A stretch of DNA of 64,000 nt from positions 1 to 64,000 of the forward strand of contig NZ_LZZW01000019.1 of NCBI RefSeq assembly GCF_014170375.1. Reading direction: 5' to 3'. The stretch's first letter is position 1; each line of letters starts with the position of its first letter. Positions 54,836 through 63,953 of this stretch are shown piece by piece. The notes under the pieces were generated by a model. The model made no database searches, had not been told where the DNA came from, and saw only the letters and a program-made list of their open reading frames with translations. This stretch comes from Variovorax sp. UMC13. GTDB taxonomy: Bacteria > Pseudomonadota > Gammaproteobacteria > Burkholderiales > Burkholderiaceae_C. Both the position numbers and the translations under genes were made by a program.

Positions 54836-55114
54836 TTGCCAGCTCCAGACGATCGCAACGAAACCGAGGTCCGGCGTTTCGACGACGACGGTTGGACGGT
54901 GCGCATCCACCTCACCGGCACCGGTCCCGACGGCTTCCTCGCCGGCCATGCCGACGTCTCGCAGGCCGGCCTGCCCCGCTGCCGGCTCATGCTGGTCGGG
55001 CAGCGCCATGATCCCGCCTCGGCCACCGAGGTGCTCGAGACGCGGGCACGCGATTTCATTGCCGACTGGAGCCGCCGCGACCACAGCGGACGGACCGGTT
55101 TCGCCGAACTCTGA
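54836..55114 (+). CDS. small protein of unknown function, TTG start
   Basis: The 92-residue protein includes a FDDDGWTVRIHLTGTGPDGFLAGHADVS split core and a helical C-terminus (EVLETRARDFIADW). TTG at 54836 is favoured because AAAGGA lies 7 bases upstream; the in-frame GTG at 54806 has no such site. The family is unknown. It is divergent from the small gene at 54424-54663. Confidence 0.6.
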   Translation: MPAPDDRNETEVRRFDDDGWTVRIHLTGTGPDGFLAGHADVSQAGLPRCRLMLVGQRHDPASATEVLETRARDFIADWSRRDHSGRTGFAEL

Positions 55115-55247
55115 GGCAGGAGCGGACATAGGCCGAAAACCGTAGGACCGACCATGCTGCCGATTGGCGGTGCCGTCCGACGGCGCAACCTCGTCATTCG
55201 CTGAAAATTAAAAACGGGGAGCTTGACGACTCTGTGAGGAGGCCGAC

Positions 55248-55445
55248 ATGAAGTTCGTGGTGATTCAGGAAGTGGGTGGGCGTTGGGTGTGGGAGCTTCG
55301 GAACATCGATGGCGATGCGGTGTGCCGCAGCGCCATGGGATTCAAGGATCGGGAGCAGGTCTTCAAGGCCATCCATGCGGTGCGCGGCAATGCGCCGCGC
55401 GCGCTGGTTTTCGATCCGCTGGGCACCCTGTACGAAGGGGTGTGA
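55248..55445 (+). CDS. small YegP/DUF1508-like protein
   Basis: The 65-residue protein is led by a strong GAGGAGG site. Its pattern KFVVIQEVGGRWVWELRNIDGDAVCRS resembles half of a DUF1508 (YegP) repeat (strand-turn-strand plus helix FKDREQVFKAIHAVR). YegP-type proteins have two repeats; only one is present. The function is unknown. Confidence 0.7.
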   Translation: MKFVVIQEVGGRWVWELRNIDGDAVCRSAMGFKDREQVFKAIHAVRGNAPRALVFDPLGTLYEGV

Positions 55446-55570
55446 CGGCCGTCTTTCGACAATTTTCAGTCGAGCTTCAGCGGCGGCGGTTTCGACAGAG
55501 ATGGGCGACGGCGGCTGGACCGGTGACCTTCCGCGTCACCTTCTGGCCGGCAGCGTGGGTGCTCAGTCTA

Positions 55571-55590
55571 GAATGAGAACCATTCTTGTT
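55571..55590. promoter_or_regulatory. Fur-like box upstream of ECF sigma gene 1
   Basis: GAATGAGAACCATTCTTGTT is a near-dyad matching the Fur consensus core (GAGAACCATTCT). It is 34-53 bases before the ECF sigma gene at 55624, consistent with iron-dependent repression. Confidence 0.75.
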
Positions 55591-55623
55591 TGAAGGCGGC
55601 GTGTGCCGTCGCGCATCGCTGCC

Positions 55624-56154
55624 ATGTCCGCCGCCGAACCTGCCCTGCACCCGCACATCCGTACGCTCTACAGCGCGCACCACGGCTGGCTGCAGGGCTG
55701 GCTGCGCAAGAAACTGGGCAATGCCTTCGATGCGGCCGACCTGGCGCAAGACACTTTCGTCCGCCTGCTCTCGGCCCCCGACGACACGCCTGAGAAGCAG
55801 GGCGACTGGCAGCTGCACGAACCGCGGGCCTACCTGACGCTGATCGCCAAGCGGCTGATGGCCAACCTCTACCGCCGGCGTTCGCTCGAGCAGGCCTACC
55901 TCGAGGCGCTGGGCGCGCTGCCCGAGCCGATGGCGCCCTCGCCCGAGCAGCAGGCCATCATCCTCGAGACGCTGCAGGAGATCGACGCCATGCTCGACGG
56001 CCTGGCGCCCGCCGTGCGCCAGGCCTTCCTGCTGGCGCAGCTCGAAGGCCTGGGCTATGCGGAGATCGCGGCAAAGCTCGCGGTGAGCGAGCGCACCGTC
56101 AAGCGCTACATGGCCGAGGCGATGGCGCGCTGCATCCTGCTGGCCAGCGAATGA
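55624..56154 (+). CDS. ECF RNA polymerase sigma factor (FecI-like)
   Basis: The 176-residue protein has sigma region 2 (DLAQDTFVRLL near 40-52, with AYLTLIAKRLMANLYRRR) and region 4 (GLGYAEIAAKLAVSERTVKRYMA, about 145-168). It is paired with a FecR-like anti-sigma gene that overlaps it by 4 bases and a TonB-dependent receptor, the classic surface-signalling module. A Fur-like box lies upstream. ATG 55624 is preferred over GTG 55603. Confidence 0.92.
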   Translation: MSAAEPALHPHIRTLYSAHHGWLQGWLRKKLGNAFDAADLAQDTFVRLLSAPDDTPEKQGDWQLHEPRAYLTLIAKRLMANLYRRRSLEQAYLEALGALPEPMAPSPEQQAIILETLQEIDAMLDGLAPAVRQAFLLAQLEGLGYAEIAAKLAVSERTVKRYMAEAMARCILLASE

Positions 56155-57125
56155 GCGCCATCCGCGAGGACGTGGCCCTGCAGGCCGCGCAATGGTTCTT
56201 CCTGTTGAATTCCGGCGAGGCCACGGCCGCCGACCGCCGGCGCTGGGCGCACTGGCGCGCGGCCGACCCGACGCACGACCTCGCCTGGCAGCGCGCCGAG
56301 CGCGTGAGCCTGAAGTTCGACCTGCTGCCCCGCATGCTGGCCGCGCCGGTGCTCGGCCGCGCGATGCGTGCCGACCGGCGCGCGGCGGTGAAGGCGCTGG
56401 CGCTGCTGGTCGCGGCCGTGCCCGCGGGCTGGCTGGCCTGGCGCGCCGTGCCCGCGCGCGAATGGCTGGCCGCGCACCGCACCGCGACCGGCGAACGGCG
56501 CGAACTGCGGCTGCCCGACGGCACGCGCCTGGTGCTCAACACCGCCACCGCGCTCGACGTGGCCTACGACGACCATCTGCGCCTGCTGCGCCTGCGCGCG
56601 GGCGAGATCCTGGTCGAGACCGCGCCCGATGCGGTGCCGCCCGATCACCCCGCCTACCGGCCGCTGGTGGTCGAGACCGCGCAGGGCCGGCTGCGCGCGC
56701 TGGGCACGCGCTTCGTCGCACGGCAGTTCGACGAGGGCCGCAGCCACGTCGCGGTGCTCGAAGGCGCGGTCGAGGTGCGGCCGGAGCGCGCCGCCGACCG
56801 GCCGGTGGTGGTGCAGGCGGGCGAGCAGGCCGGTTTCTCCTCGCACGCGGTGGACGCGGTGACGCCCGCGGGGCCGCAGGTCGACGACTGGTCGCGCGGC
56901 ATCCTGCGCGCGCGCGACATGCGGCTGCAGGACTTCGTGGCCGAGCTGGGCCGCTACCGGCCCGGCGTGCTGCGCTGCGACCCGGCCGTGGCCGAGTTGC
57001 GCATCTCCGGCGTGTTCCAACTGCGCGACACCGGCCCGGTGCTCGACAGCCTGCCGCAGGCACTGCCGGTGGACGTGCGCTACCGCACACGCTACTGGGT
57101 GACGGTCGTCGCACCGGGCGGCTGA
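56151..57125 (+). CDS. FecR-family anti-sigma factor/regulator
   Basis: The 324-residue protein has an N-terminal cytoplasmic anti-sigma domain with the WFFLLNSGEATAADRRRWAHW motif (DUF4880), one TM helix at about 83-100, and a periplasmic FecR domain (HRTATGERRELRLPDGTRLVLNTATA-type segment). The C-terminal STN-like domain ends with LPQALPVDVRYRTRYWVTV. It relays ligand binding of the TonB receptor to the sigma factor. Confidence 0.92.
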   Translation: MSAIREDVALQAAQWFFLLNSGEATAADRRRWAHWRAADPTHDLAWQRAERVSLKFDLLPRMLAAPVLGRAMRADRRAAVKALALLVAAVPAGWLAWRAVPAREWLAAHRTATGERRELRLPDGTRLVLNTATALDVAYDDHLRLLRLRAGEILVETAPDAVPPDHPAYRPLVVETAQGRLRALGTRFVARQFDEGRSHVAVLEGAVEVRPERAADRPVVVQAGEQAGFSSHAVDAVTPAGPQVDDWSRGILRARDMRLQDFVAELGRYRPGVLRCDPAVAELRISGVFQLRDTGPVLDSLPQALPVDVRYRTRYWVTVVAPGG

Positions 57126-57178
57126 GCCCGACGTGCCTCGATGCGTCGCGGGGCATTTAGAAAAAAACTGTCGCGCCG

Positions 57179-57191
57179 TGTCCCTTTTCCT
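57179..57191 (+). promoter_or_regulatory. shared 13-bp motif upstream of TonB receptor 1 (candidate ECF promoter)
   Basis: TGTCCCTTTTCCT occurs about 60 bases before the receptor start. It is identical, at nearly the same distance, to the motif upstream of the second receptor (62351-62363, minus strand). Five bases further a CG is followed by G/C-rich sequence in both copies. This is a plausible -35 element of the cognate ECF sigma factors. Confidence 0.6.
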
Positions 57192-57251
57192 TCTCTCGCG
57201 TGTGAAGCCTTGAGGAACAACCACTTCACACCTTTCCGGAGAGAGAAATCC

Positions 57252-59732
57252 ATGGCCCGCCGCCGACCTTCCGCTTTCGTTCGCCACACCCCTTCGCACC
57301 GCGTGCTCTCGCTGGCCGTCCATGCCGCCGTGCTGGCCATGGGCCTGGCCGCCGCCGGTGCCTCGGCACAGCCGGCCGCCGCCGCCACGGCAGCGGCCGA
57401 GACGCAGAAGGTGTACCGCATCGCCGCCGGCCCGCTCGACGAGGCCCTGGGCGGCTTCGCGGCCGCGGCCGGCGTGAGCATCACCGTGCCGCCGGCCCTG
57501 GTGCAGGGCAAGAGCACGCGCGGCCTCGAGGGCGGCTTCACCGTGCGCGACGGCTTCGCGCGCCTGCTGGCCGGCTCGGGCCTCGAGGTGACCGGGGGCG
57601 CGGGCGGTGCCTTCGCGCTGCGCCGTGCCGTGGCCGGCGACACCGAGGCTAGCGGCAGCACCCTGGCCTCGGTCACCGTCACCGCGCAGGCCGAGCGCGC
57701 GGCGACCACCGAAGGCACGCGCTCCTACGCGACCCGCGCCACGACCATCGGCAAGACCGAGCAGGCGCTCAAGGACATCCCGCAATCGGTCAGCGTGGTC
57801 ACGCGCCAGCGCATGGACGACCAGAACCTGCTGAGCCTCAGCGACGTGGTGAGCAACACCACCGGCCTGGTCGCCACGCAGGGCATGGGTACGGGCATCG
57901 CGGTGACCGCGCGCGGCTTCCTGCTCGACACCATGCAGTACGACGGCGTGGCCGTGCCGCGCAACACCTACTCGCTGGGCAACTGGGGCAGCGAGTCGCT
58001 GGTGTTCTACGACCGCGTGGAGGTGCTGCGTGGCGCGGCCGGCCTGCTGCAGGGCGCAGGCAGCCCCGGCGGTACGATCAACTTCGTGCGCAAGCGCGGC
58101 CAGGCCGAACGCACCGTGAGCCTGACCGGCAAGGCCGGCTCCTGGGACCGCTACGGCGTGCAGCTCGATGCCGGCGGCCCGCTCAATGCCGAAGGCACGC
58201 TGCGCGGCCGGCTGGTGCTCGACGAGGACCGCGGCCATTCCTTCATCGACAGCGTGTGGAGCCGCACCCGCTCCAGCTACGCGGCACTCGACTACGACAT
58301 CGATGCCGACACCACGGTCGGCCTGGGCGTGAGCAACAAGCACAGCCGTTCGCGCCCCACCTTCATCGGCCTGCCGCGCTACCGCGACACCCGCGACATC
58401 GGACTGCCACGTTCGACCTTCACCGGCGCGAACTGGAACCGGGCCTACAACGACCAGACCAGCGTCTATGCGGACCTCGAGCACCGCTTCAACGACCGCT
58501 GGGTGTTCAAGGCCTCCGCGCTCGGCATGAACGAGACGAACAGTTCGGTGCACCAGCGCATCGCGGGCGTCGTCAACGCCGACGGCAGCGGCCCCAACTA
58601 CGGCGATTTCGCCACCGACCTGCGCGGCCGGCAGCGCGGGCTGGACGTCTACCTGCGCGGCCGCTTCGAGGCGCTGGCCATGCCGCACGAAGTCGTGATC
58701 GGCGCCAACTACTCGAAGTACACCACCGACGATGCCTATGCGCGGGTCTGGACCCGGGGCGTCAACGTGTTCGACATCGACCACGACCGGCCATGGCAGG
58801 ACTACGCCAGCATCGCCGCGCGCGGGTCCAGCACCCGAAGCAGCTACGACGTGCGGCAGAAGGGCCTCTACGGCACCTGGCGCGCCGGCCTGAGCGACTC
58901 GCTCACGGCCGTCGTCGGCGCCCGCGTGAGCTGGTACGACTCGGTGTACGCGCAGCCCCTGGACGACTACCGCAGCCCCAGCAGCGCCTCGGGCAAGGTC
59001 ACGCCCTATGTCGGCCTGGTGCAGGCGTTGAACAAGCAGTGGTCGGCCTACGCCAGCTACACCGACGTCTTCGAGCCGCAGACCGCGCGCACCGCGGCCG
59101 GCGCGGTGCTCAAGCCGGTGCTCGGCAGCAACTACGAACTGGGTCTGAAAGGCGAGCTGATGGACGGGCGTGTGAACACCTCCTTCGCCGTCTTCCGCTA
59201 CGACCACAAGAACCGCGCCGTGACCGACTTCGCCTCGGGCTTCGCCTGCGACGGCTGGTACTGCTCGAACGCCTCGGGCAAGGTGCGCAGCCAGGGCTTC
59301 GAGACCGAAGTCAGCGGCGAGGTGCTGCGCGGCCTGCAGCTCGCGGCGGGCTACACCTTCAACACGACCCGGTACCTGGAGGACGCGGAATACAAGGGCC
59401 AGGTCTTCGGCACCTGGACGCCCAAGCACCTGGTGCGCGTGTGGGCCGACTACCGGCTGCCGGGCGCCTGGAGCCGGCTCAGCATCGGCGGCGGCGTGAA
59501 CCTGCAGAGCCGCGCGCTGAGCTTCGACCGCGCCTTCCAGGTGCCGGGCTTCGCCGTGTGGGGCGCCCGCATCGCCTACCAGGCGACGCCGACCGTGTCG
59601 GTCGCGGTCAACTTGAACAACGTGTTCGACAAGCGCTACTACATCCCTTCCTACAACGGCACGGACGGCAGCAACTACTACGGTGATCCGCGCAACGTGA
59701 TGTTCACGCTGAAGTACACGCCGAAGCTGTGA
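57252..59732 (+). CDS. TonB-dependent siderophore receptor 1 with STN signalling domain
   Basis: The 826-residue outer-membrane protein has a signal peptide (about 1-41), an N-terminal STN domain (about 55-120; YRIAAGPLDEALGGFAAAAG), a plug domain (about 140-280; KDIPQSVSVVTRQRMDDQN, an LLQGAGSPGGTINFVRKR segment) and a C-terminal 22-stranded barrel ending in KYTPKL with a terminal Leu rather than Phe. The STN domain shows it is a signal-transducing receptor controlling the upstream sigma/anti-sigma pair. The ligand is unknown (hydroxamate-like receptors are similar). Confidence 0.92.
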   Translation: MARRRPSAFVRHTPSHRVLSLAVHAAVLAMGLAAAGASAQPAAAATAAAETQKVYRIAAGPLDEALGGFAAAAGVSITVPPALVQGKSTRGLEGGFTVRDGFARLLAGSGLEVTGGAGGAFALRRAVAGDTEASGSTLASVTVTAQAERAATTEGTRSYATRATTIGKTEQALKDIPQSVSVVTRQRMDDQNLLSLSDVVSNTTGLVATQGMGTGIAVTARGFLLDTMQYDGVAVPRNTYSLGNWGSESLVFYDRVEVLRGAAGLLQGAGSPGGTINFVRKRGQAERTVSLTGKAGSWDRYGVQLDAGGPLNAEGTLRGRLVLDEDRGHSFIDSVWSRTRSSYAALDYDIDADTTVGLGVSNKHSRSRPTFIGLPRYRDTRDIGLPRSTFTGANWNRAYNDQTSVYADLEHRFNDRWVFKASALGMNETNSSVHQRIAGVVNADGSGPNYGDFATDLRGRQRGLDVYLRGRFEALAMPHEVVIGANYSKYTTDDAYARVWTRGVNVFDIDHDRPWQDYASIAARGSSTRSSYDVRQKGLYGTWRAGLSDSLTAVVGARVSWYDSVYAQPLDDYRSPSSASGKVTPYVGLVQALNKQWSAYASYTDVFEPQTARTAAGAVLKPVLGSNYELGLKGELMDGRVNTSFAVFRYDHKNRAVTDFASGFACDGWYCSNASGKVRSQGFETEVSGEVLRGLQLAAGYTFNTTRYLEDAEYKGQVFGTWTPKHLVRVWADYRLPGAWSRLSIGGGVNLQSRALSFDRAFQVPGFAVWGARIAYQATPTVSVAVNLNNVFDKRYYIPSYNGTDGSNYYGDPRNVMFTLKYTPKL

Positions 59733-59738
59733 GTCGAC

Positions 59739-59763
59739 ATCGACGCCCGATCCCGGGCGTCGA
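59739..59763. terminator. hairpin between convergent TonB receptors
   Basis: A ten-base-pair stem (TCGACGCCCG/CGGGCGTCGA, 4-base loop) lies in the 39-base gap between the two convergent receptor genes. There is no U-tract, so it may be a pausing or bidirectional termination structure. Confidence 0.6.
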
Positions 59764-59771
59764 GATCGTGC

Positions 59772-62288
59772 TCAGAACCTGCCGCGCAGGCTCACCGTGA
59801 CGCTGCGCGGCTCGCCGTAGAAGTTGCCCCAGGCCGGCGCGCCGATGGTCTGGTAGTAGCTCTTGTCGAACAGGTTGGCCAGGTTGAGCGAGGCCGACCA
59901 GTGGCGGTTGATCTGGTAGCCGACGCGCGCGCCCCAGACCGCGTACGAGGCCTGCTCCAGCGTGATCGCGCCGGTGGTGCGCGTGCTGGCGGTCTGGAAG
60001 TTCACGCCGCCGCCCAGCGTCCAGGCGTTGAGCGCGCCCGGCAGCCGGTAGTCGGTCCACACGCGCAGCATGTGCTTGGGCGAGTAGGTGCTCGCGAAAT
60101 CGATGCCGGCGTTGGCGGTGTTGTCCAGGTACTTGAAGTGGTTGAGCGTGTAGCCGCCGAACACCTGCCAGCCCCGCGCCAGCTCGCCGCTGATCTCCGC
60201 ATCCAGGCCCTGGCTGCGCACCTTGCCGGTGGACACCGAGCAATAGGTGCTGCGGGTGCAGACGTTGAGCAGGTCTTCCTGCGCGCGGTTGTTCTGGTCG
60301 ATGCGGAACAGCGCGAGCGAGGCATTGACCTTGCCGTCGAACAGCTCGCCTTTCAGGCCCGCTTCGTAGTTGCGGCCCTTGATGGGCGGCAGCAGGTCGC
60401 CGCCGGCCGTCATCGCGTTCTGCGGCTGGAAGATGTCGGCATAGCTCACATAGGCCGACCACTGCGGGTTCAGCGCGTAGACCAGGCCGCCGTAGGGCGT
60501 GAGCACGCCGCTCTCGCGGAAGGGCTCGCTGGTGTCGGCGCCGGTCGCGCGGTCGCGGCTGCTGCCTGTGTAGCGGGTCACGCGCGCACCGGCGACCAGT
60601 GTCAACGGGTCGCTAAGGCTCAGGCGTGCCACGCCGTAGGCGCCCGATTGCGTCATGCGCGTGATGGTGTCGCCGCCGCGGTAGCTGTTGGCGGCGAAGG
60701 TGGCGGCGCTGGGCTCGGCGATGGCCGAGACCGGATCGAACACGTTGTTGGCCACGCCCACCATCTGGATCAGCGCGAAGTCGCTGTGGTTGACCATGCG
60801 CCCGGTGTTGGCGCCGAAGCTCAGCGAATGCCGCCGGCCGAAGGCATCGAACTTGCCGTCGACGGCGAGGTCCAGCGTCTTGTTGTCGGTCTCGAAGTCG
60901 AACAGGCCGCCATACATCACGTTGCCGGCCAGCGTGCGCGGGTTGACGGCGCCGAGCGCGAAGGCGTACTTGATGTCGTGCTGCTCGCGCACGTAGCCGG
61001 CCGTGAGCTTGAGCGACCAGTCGGCATCGAAGCGGTGGGCGAGTTCGGCGAAGACCGTGCGCTGCTCGCTGTTCCAGCGGTTCCAGTCGGCCATCAGCGC
61101 GGTCGATCGGCGCAGGTGCAGGTCGGCGCCGTCGCTGTAGCGCGGCAGGCCCTGGAAGAAGGGCGTGGACTTCAGCTTCTCGTGGCTGGCACCGAGGGTG
61201 AGCAGGGTCCGCGGGCCGATGTCGGCCTCGAGCACGCCGTACAGCACGCCGGTGCGGCTCTTGGCGGTGTCGTAGAAGTAGTCGCGGTCGTTGGCGCTCG
61301 CCACCACGCGGCCGCGCAGCGTGCCGGCCTCGTTGATCGGGCCGCTGGCGTCGAGCTCGGTGCGCAGATTGTTCCACGAGCCCGCGCTGGCCGACAGTTG
61401 CAGCTGCTTCTCGGCCGTCGGCCGCTTGCGCACCATGTTGATGGTCGCACTGGGCGCGCCCGCGCCCTGCAGCAGGCCGGTGGCGCCGCGCACCACCTCG
61501 ACGCGGTCCAGCGTGGCGGCATTGCTGGTGAAGTTGTTGGCCTGCGGGTAGTAGAAGGCACGGTTCACGCCGTCGAACTGGTAGGTGTCGACGCGGAAGC
61601 CACGCGAGTAGACGTAGCGGCCGCCCATCGGGCTGTCGTACATCGTGATGCCCGTGGTCTGGGCCAGCACCTCGTCGATGGTGTTCAGGTTCTGGTCATC
61701 CATCTTCTGGCGCGTGACGACCGTGATGGACTGCGGGATCTCTTTCAGCGCCTGCTCGCCCTTGCCGACGGTCACGACACGGCTGGCGTAGGAGCCCGAG
61801 CCTTCGGTGGTCGCGCTGCGTTCGGCCTGCGCGGTGACGCGCACTTCGCTGAGCGTGTTCGTGACGGCGTTCCCCGGCGCGGAGGCACTGGCGCCGGGTG
61901 GCGACGGGCGCAGCGTGTAGCCGCCACCCGCGCGCGGCACGGCGTCGAGCCCCGTGCCGGCGAGCAGGCGGGCGAAGCCGTCGCCCACCGCATGGCTGCC
62001 GCGCAGGCCCGCGGTCTGGCGGCCTTCGGCCAGCGACGGCTCGAAGGACAGCGTGACACCGGCCTGCGCGGCAAAGCGCGAGAGCGCCGGGCCCAGCGCG
62101 CCGGCGGGGATGTCGGAGCTGGCGCTGGCGGCGGCCGGCGCGCCCGCCTGCGCCATCGCGGCGCCCGCGGCGCCGAGCGCGAAGGCCAGGCACAGCGTGC
62201 GCACGCCCTGGGCCACGGCGCTCGGGCGCGTGGGCATGGAGAGGGAGGTGAGCCGCGCGGGCGCGGTGCGGGAGGGATGCAATGCCAT
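59772..62288 (-). CDS. TonB-dependent siderophore receptor 2 with STN signalling domain
   Basis: The 838-residue outer-membrane protein has a signal sequence, an STN domain (about 58-125), a plug domain (about 145-290; KEIPQSITVVTRQKMDDQN, LLQGAGAPSATINMVRKR) and a 22-stranded barrel ending with Phe (SLRGRF), as expected for Bam recognition. It is paralogous to the convergent receptor at 57252-59732 (for example TAQAERSATTEG versus TAQAERAATTEG). The start may be a later Met (MPTRPSA...) since the leader is long. Confidence 0.92.
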   Translation of the reverse strand: MALHPSRTAPARLTSLSMPTRPSAVAQGVRTLCLAFALGAAGAAMAQAGAPAAASASSDIPAGALGPALSRFAAQAGVTLSFEPSLAEGRQTAGLRGSHAVGDGFARLLAGTGLDAVPRAGGGYTLRPSPPGASASAPGNAVTNTLSEVRVTAQAERSATTEGSGSYASRVVTVGKGEQALKEIPQSITVVTRQKMDDQNLNTIDEVLAQTTGITMYDSPMGGRYVYSRGFRVDTYQFDGVNRAFYYPQANNFTSNAATLDRVEVVRGATGLLQGAGAPSATINMVRKRPTAEKQLQLSASAGSWNNLRTELDASGPINEAGTLRGRVVASANDRDYFYDTAKSRTGVLYGVLEADIGPRTLLTLGASHEKLKSTPFFQGLPRYSDGADLHLRRSTALMADWNRWNSEQRTVFAELAHRFDADWSLKLTAGYVREQHDIKYAFALGAVNPRTLAGNVMYGGLFDFETDNKTLDLAVDGKFDAFGRRHSLSFGANTGRMVNHSDFALIQMVGVANNVFDPVSAIAEPSAATFAANSYRGGDTITRMTQSGAYGVARLSLSDPLTLVAGARVTRYTGSSRDRATGADTSEPFRESGVLTPYGGLVYALNPQWSAYVSYADIFQPQNAMTAGGDLLPPIKGRNYEAGLKGELFDGKVNASLALFRIDQNNRAQEDLLNVCTRSTYCSVSTGKVRSQGLDAEISGELARGWQVFGGYTLNHFKYLDNTANAGIDFASTYSPKHMLRVWTDYRLPGALNAWTLGGGVNFQTASTRTTGAITLEQASYAVWGARVGYQINRHWSASLNLANLFDKSYYQTIGAPAWGNFYGEPRSVTVSLRGRF

Positions 62289-62350
62289 GGTTCCTGGGTC
62301 CTGTTCTTGCCGCGCTCACAGCACGGCTCCATGGCTTGCCCGACGAACGC

Positions 62351-62363
62351 AGGAAAAGGGACA
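62351..62363 (-). promoter_or_regulatory. shared 13-bp motif upstream of TonB receptor 2
   Basis: TGTCCCTTTTCCT read on the minus strand lies about 62 bases before the receptor start and shortly after the FecR stop. It is identical to 57179-57191 upstream of receptor 1. It is a candidate ECF-dependent promoter element. Confidence 0.6.
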
Positions 62364-62381
62364 GGCGGACGCGAAAGAATT

Positions 62382-63350
62382 TCAGATGGGCAGCACCGTC
62401 ACCCACCAGCGCGTGCGGGTGAGCACCTGCACCGGCAGCGTGCTGGCCACCATCGACAGCACGTAGTCGGTGTCGCGCAGCTGGAAGGCGCCGGAGATGC
62501 GCAGCTCGGCCACCTCCGGGCTGCAGTGCAGCAGGCCGGGCCGGTAGCGCGACAGCTCGGCGCAGAAGTCGGCCAGCCGCAGGTTCTCGGCGTAGAGCAC
62601 GCCCTGGGTCCAGGCCTGGCTCTCGGGCGACACGGCCGTCAAGGGCGAGGCACCCTGGTGGCGCAGCAGCGTCTGCCGGCCGGCCGGCACCACCAGCGCG
62701 GGCGACGAGGCGCCGCGCAGGGTGACTTCGACCGCGCCTTCGGTCACGGCCAGGCGGATCTCGCGCTGCGCTTCGTCACCGTCCTGGCGCACCGTGAAGC
62801 GCGTGCCCAGGGCACGCAGCCGGCCGAGTGCGGTCTCGACGACGAAGGGACGTGCGTCGGCGGCGGTGCGGACCTGGATCGCGCCCGCGCGCAGCCGCAG
62901 CGTGCGCTGCCCGGCGTCGATGCGCACGTCGATCGCGCTGCCGGTGTCGAGCAGCACGCGGCTGCCGTCGGCCAGCTGCACTTCGCGCCGTTCGCCGGTG
63001 GCGGTGCGGTGGTCGGAGGTCCAGGCTTCCCAGGGCGCGAGCCGCCAGCCCAGCCAGGCGGCGGGCGCGGCGGTGGCGAGCAGGGCGAGCGTGCGCAGCG
63101 CGGCGCGGCGGTTGCCGCGCACCTGCCGCGCCAGCACCGGCACGCCGACCCCCGAGGGCACGGCGCCGAATTTCTGCGACAGCCGCTCTGCGCGCTGCCA
63201 GGCGCGCTCGTGCGCCGGGTCCGCCTCGCGCCAGGCCGCGCAAGCCGCGTGATCGGCTTCGCGCGCGCGGCCCGAGTGCAGCCGCACCAGCCATTGCGCG
63301 GCCTCGCGCAGCACGGCGGCGTCGGGCGCGGGCGGGGGCAGGGCGCTCAT
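62382..63350 (-). CDS. FecR-family anti-sigma factor/regulator
   Basis: The 322-residue protein is a paralogue of the FecR at 56151-57125. It has the same parts: DUF4880-like N-terminus (EAAQWLVRLHSGRAREADHAACAAW split), a TM helix at about 83-100, FecR domain (HRTATGERREVQLADGSRVLLDTGS-type), and an STN-like end (STLPVQVLTRTRWWVTVLPI). It overlaps the sigma factor gene by 4 bases. Confidence 0.92.
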   Translation of the reverse strand: MSALPPPAPDAAVLREAAQWLVRLHSGRAREADHAACAAWREADPAHERAWQRAERLSQKFGAVPSGVGVPVLARQVRGNRRAALRTLALLATAAPAAWLGWRLAPWEAWTSDHRTATGERREVQLADGSRVLLDTGSAIDVRIDAGQRTLRLRAGAIQVRTAADARPFVVETALGRLRALGTRFTVRQDGDEAQREIRLAVTEGAVEVTLRGASSPALVVPAGRQTLLRHQGASPLTAVSPESQAWTQGVLYAENLRLADFCAELSRYRPGLLHCSPEVAELRISGAFQLRDTDYVLSMVASTLPVQVLTRTRWWVTVLPI

Positions 63351-63847
63351 TCCATGACCGCCAGGCAGCGTTCGAATCCCTGCGCCATGTAGCGCTTGAC
63401 CGTGCGTTCGCTGACGCCCAGGCGCTCGGCGATCTGCGCATAGCCCAGCCCTTCGAGCTGCGACAGCACGAAGGCTTCGCGCGCCTTGGGCGCCAGGCCG
63501 TCGAGCATGGCGTCGATCTCGTCCAGCGTCTGCAGCAGCTGCAGCCGCTCCTCGGGCGACAGCGCCAGCGGCTCGGGCATGAGCGCGAGCGCCTCGAGGT
63601 AGGCGCGCTCCAGCGCCTGCCGGCGCCAGTGCTCGCTGACCACGCCCTTGGCCAGGGTCGTGAGGTAGGCGCGCGGCTCGCGCAGCGTGGGCAGCGCCTG
63701 CGGCCGCAGCAGCACGCGCACGAAGGTGTCCTGCGCCAGGTCGGCCGCGCTGTGCGCGCAGCCCAGGCGCCGGCGCAGCCAGGTGCTGAGCCAGCCGTGG
63801 TGCGCGGTGTAGAGCGCCTGCACGGCGGAGGTGTCGGCGGAGGGCAT
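63347..63847 (-). CDS. ECF RNA polymerase sigma factor (FecI-like)
   Basis: The 166-residue protein is a paralogue of the sigma factor at 55624-56154 (TAHHGWLSTWLRRRLG; DLAQDTFVRVL; region 4 GLGYAQIAERLGVSERTVKRYMAQ). ATG at 63847 was chosen; a TTG at 63871 upstream is less likely because it overlaps the Fur-like box. It controls, with FecR, the receptor gene downstream. Confidence 0.92.
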   Translation of the reverse strand: MPSADTSAVQALYTAHHGWLSTWLRRRLGCAHSAADLAQDTFVRVLLRPQALPTLREPRAYLTTLAKGVVSEHWRRQALERAYLEALALMPEPLALSPEERLQLLQTLDEIDAMLDGLAPKAREAFVLSQLEGLGYAQIAERLGVSERTVKRYMAQGFERCLAVME

Positions 63848-63870
63848 GGAAAAGCGGTGATGCCAATGCA

Positions 63871-63896
63871 ATTGAGAATTAATCTCATTTTATAAT
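63871..63896. promoter_or_regulatory. Fur-like box and -10 in the divergent ECF gap
   Basis: ATTGAGAATTAATCTCAT (63871-63888) is a dyad matching the Fur consensus, in the gap between the leftward ECF gene and a rightward one. TATAAT at 63891-63896 is a candidate -10 for the rightward gene. Both modules could be repressed by the same box. Confidence 0.75.
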
Positions 63897-63953
63897 CAAC
63901 GGTGTCCTGGCGCGTTGCGCGGGACCCTTCCGCTTCTCCGTCCGAGTGCCGCC

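Noticed and set aside
56106..59429. Open frame of about 1100 codons antisense to FecR and TonB receptor 1
   Set aside because: Shadow frame; low-complexity composition and no protein signature, whereas the opposite strand encodes recognised genes.
59901..63392. Open frame of about 1160 codons antisense to receptor 2 and FecR
   Set aside because: Same reasoning: compositional shadow of the leftward module.
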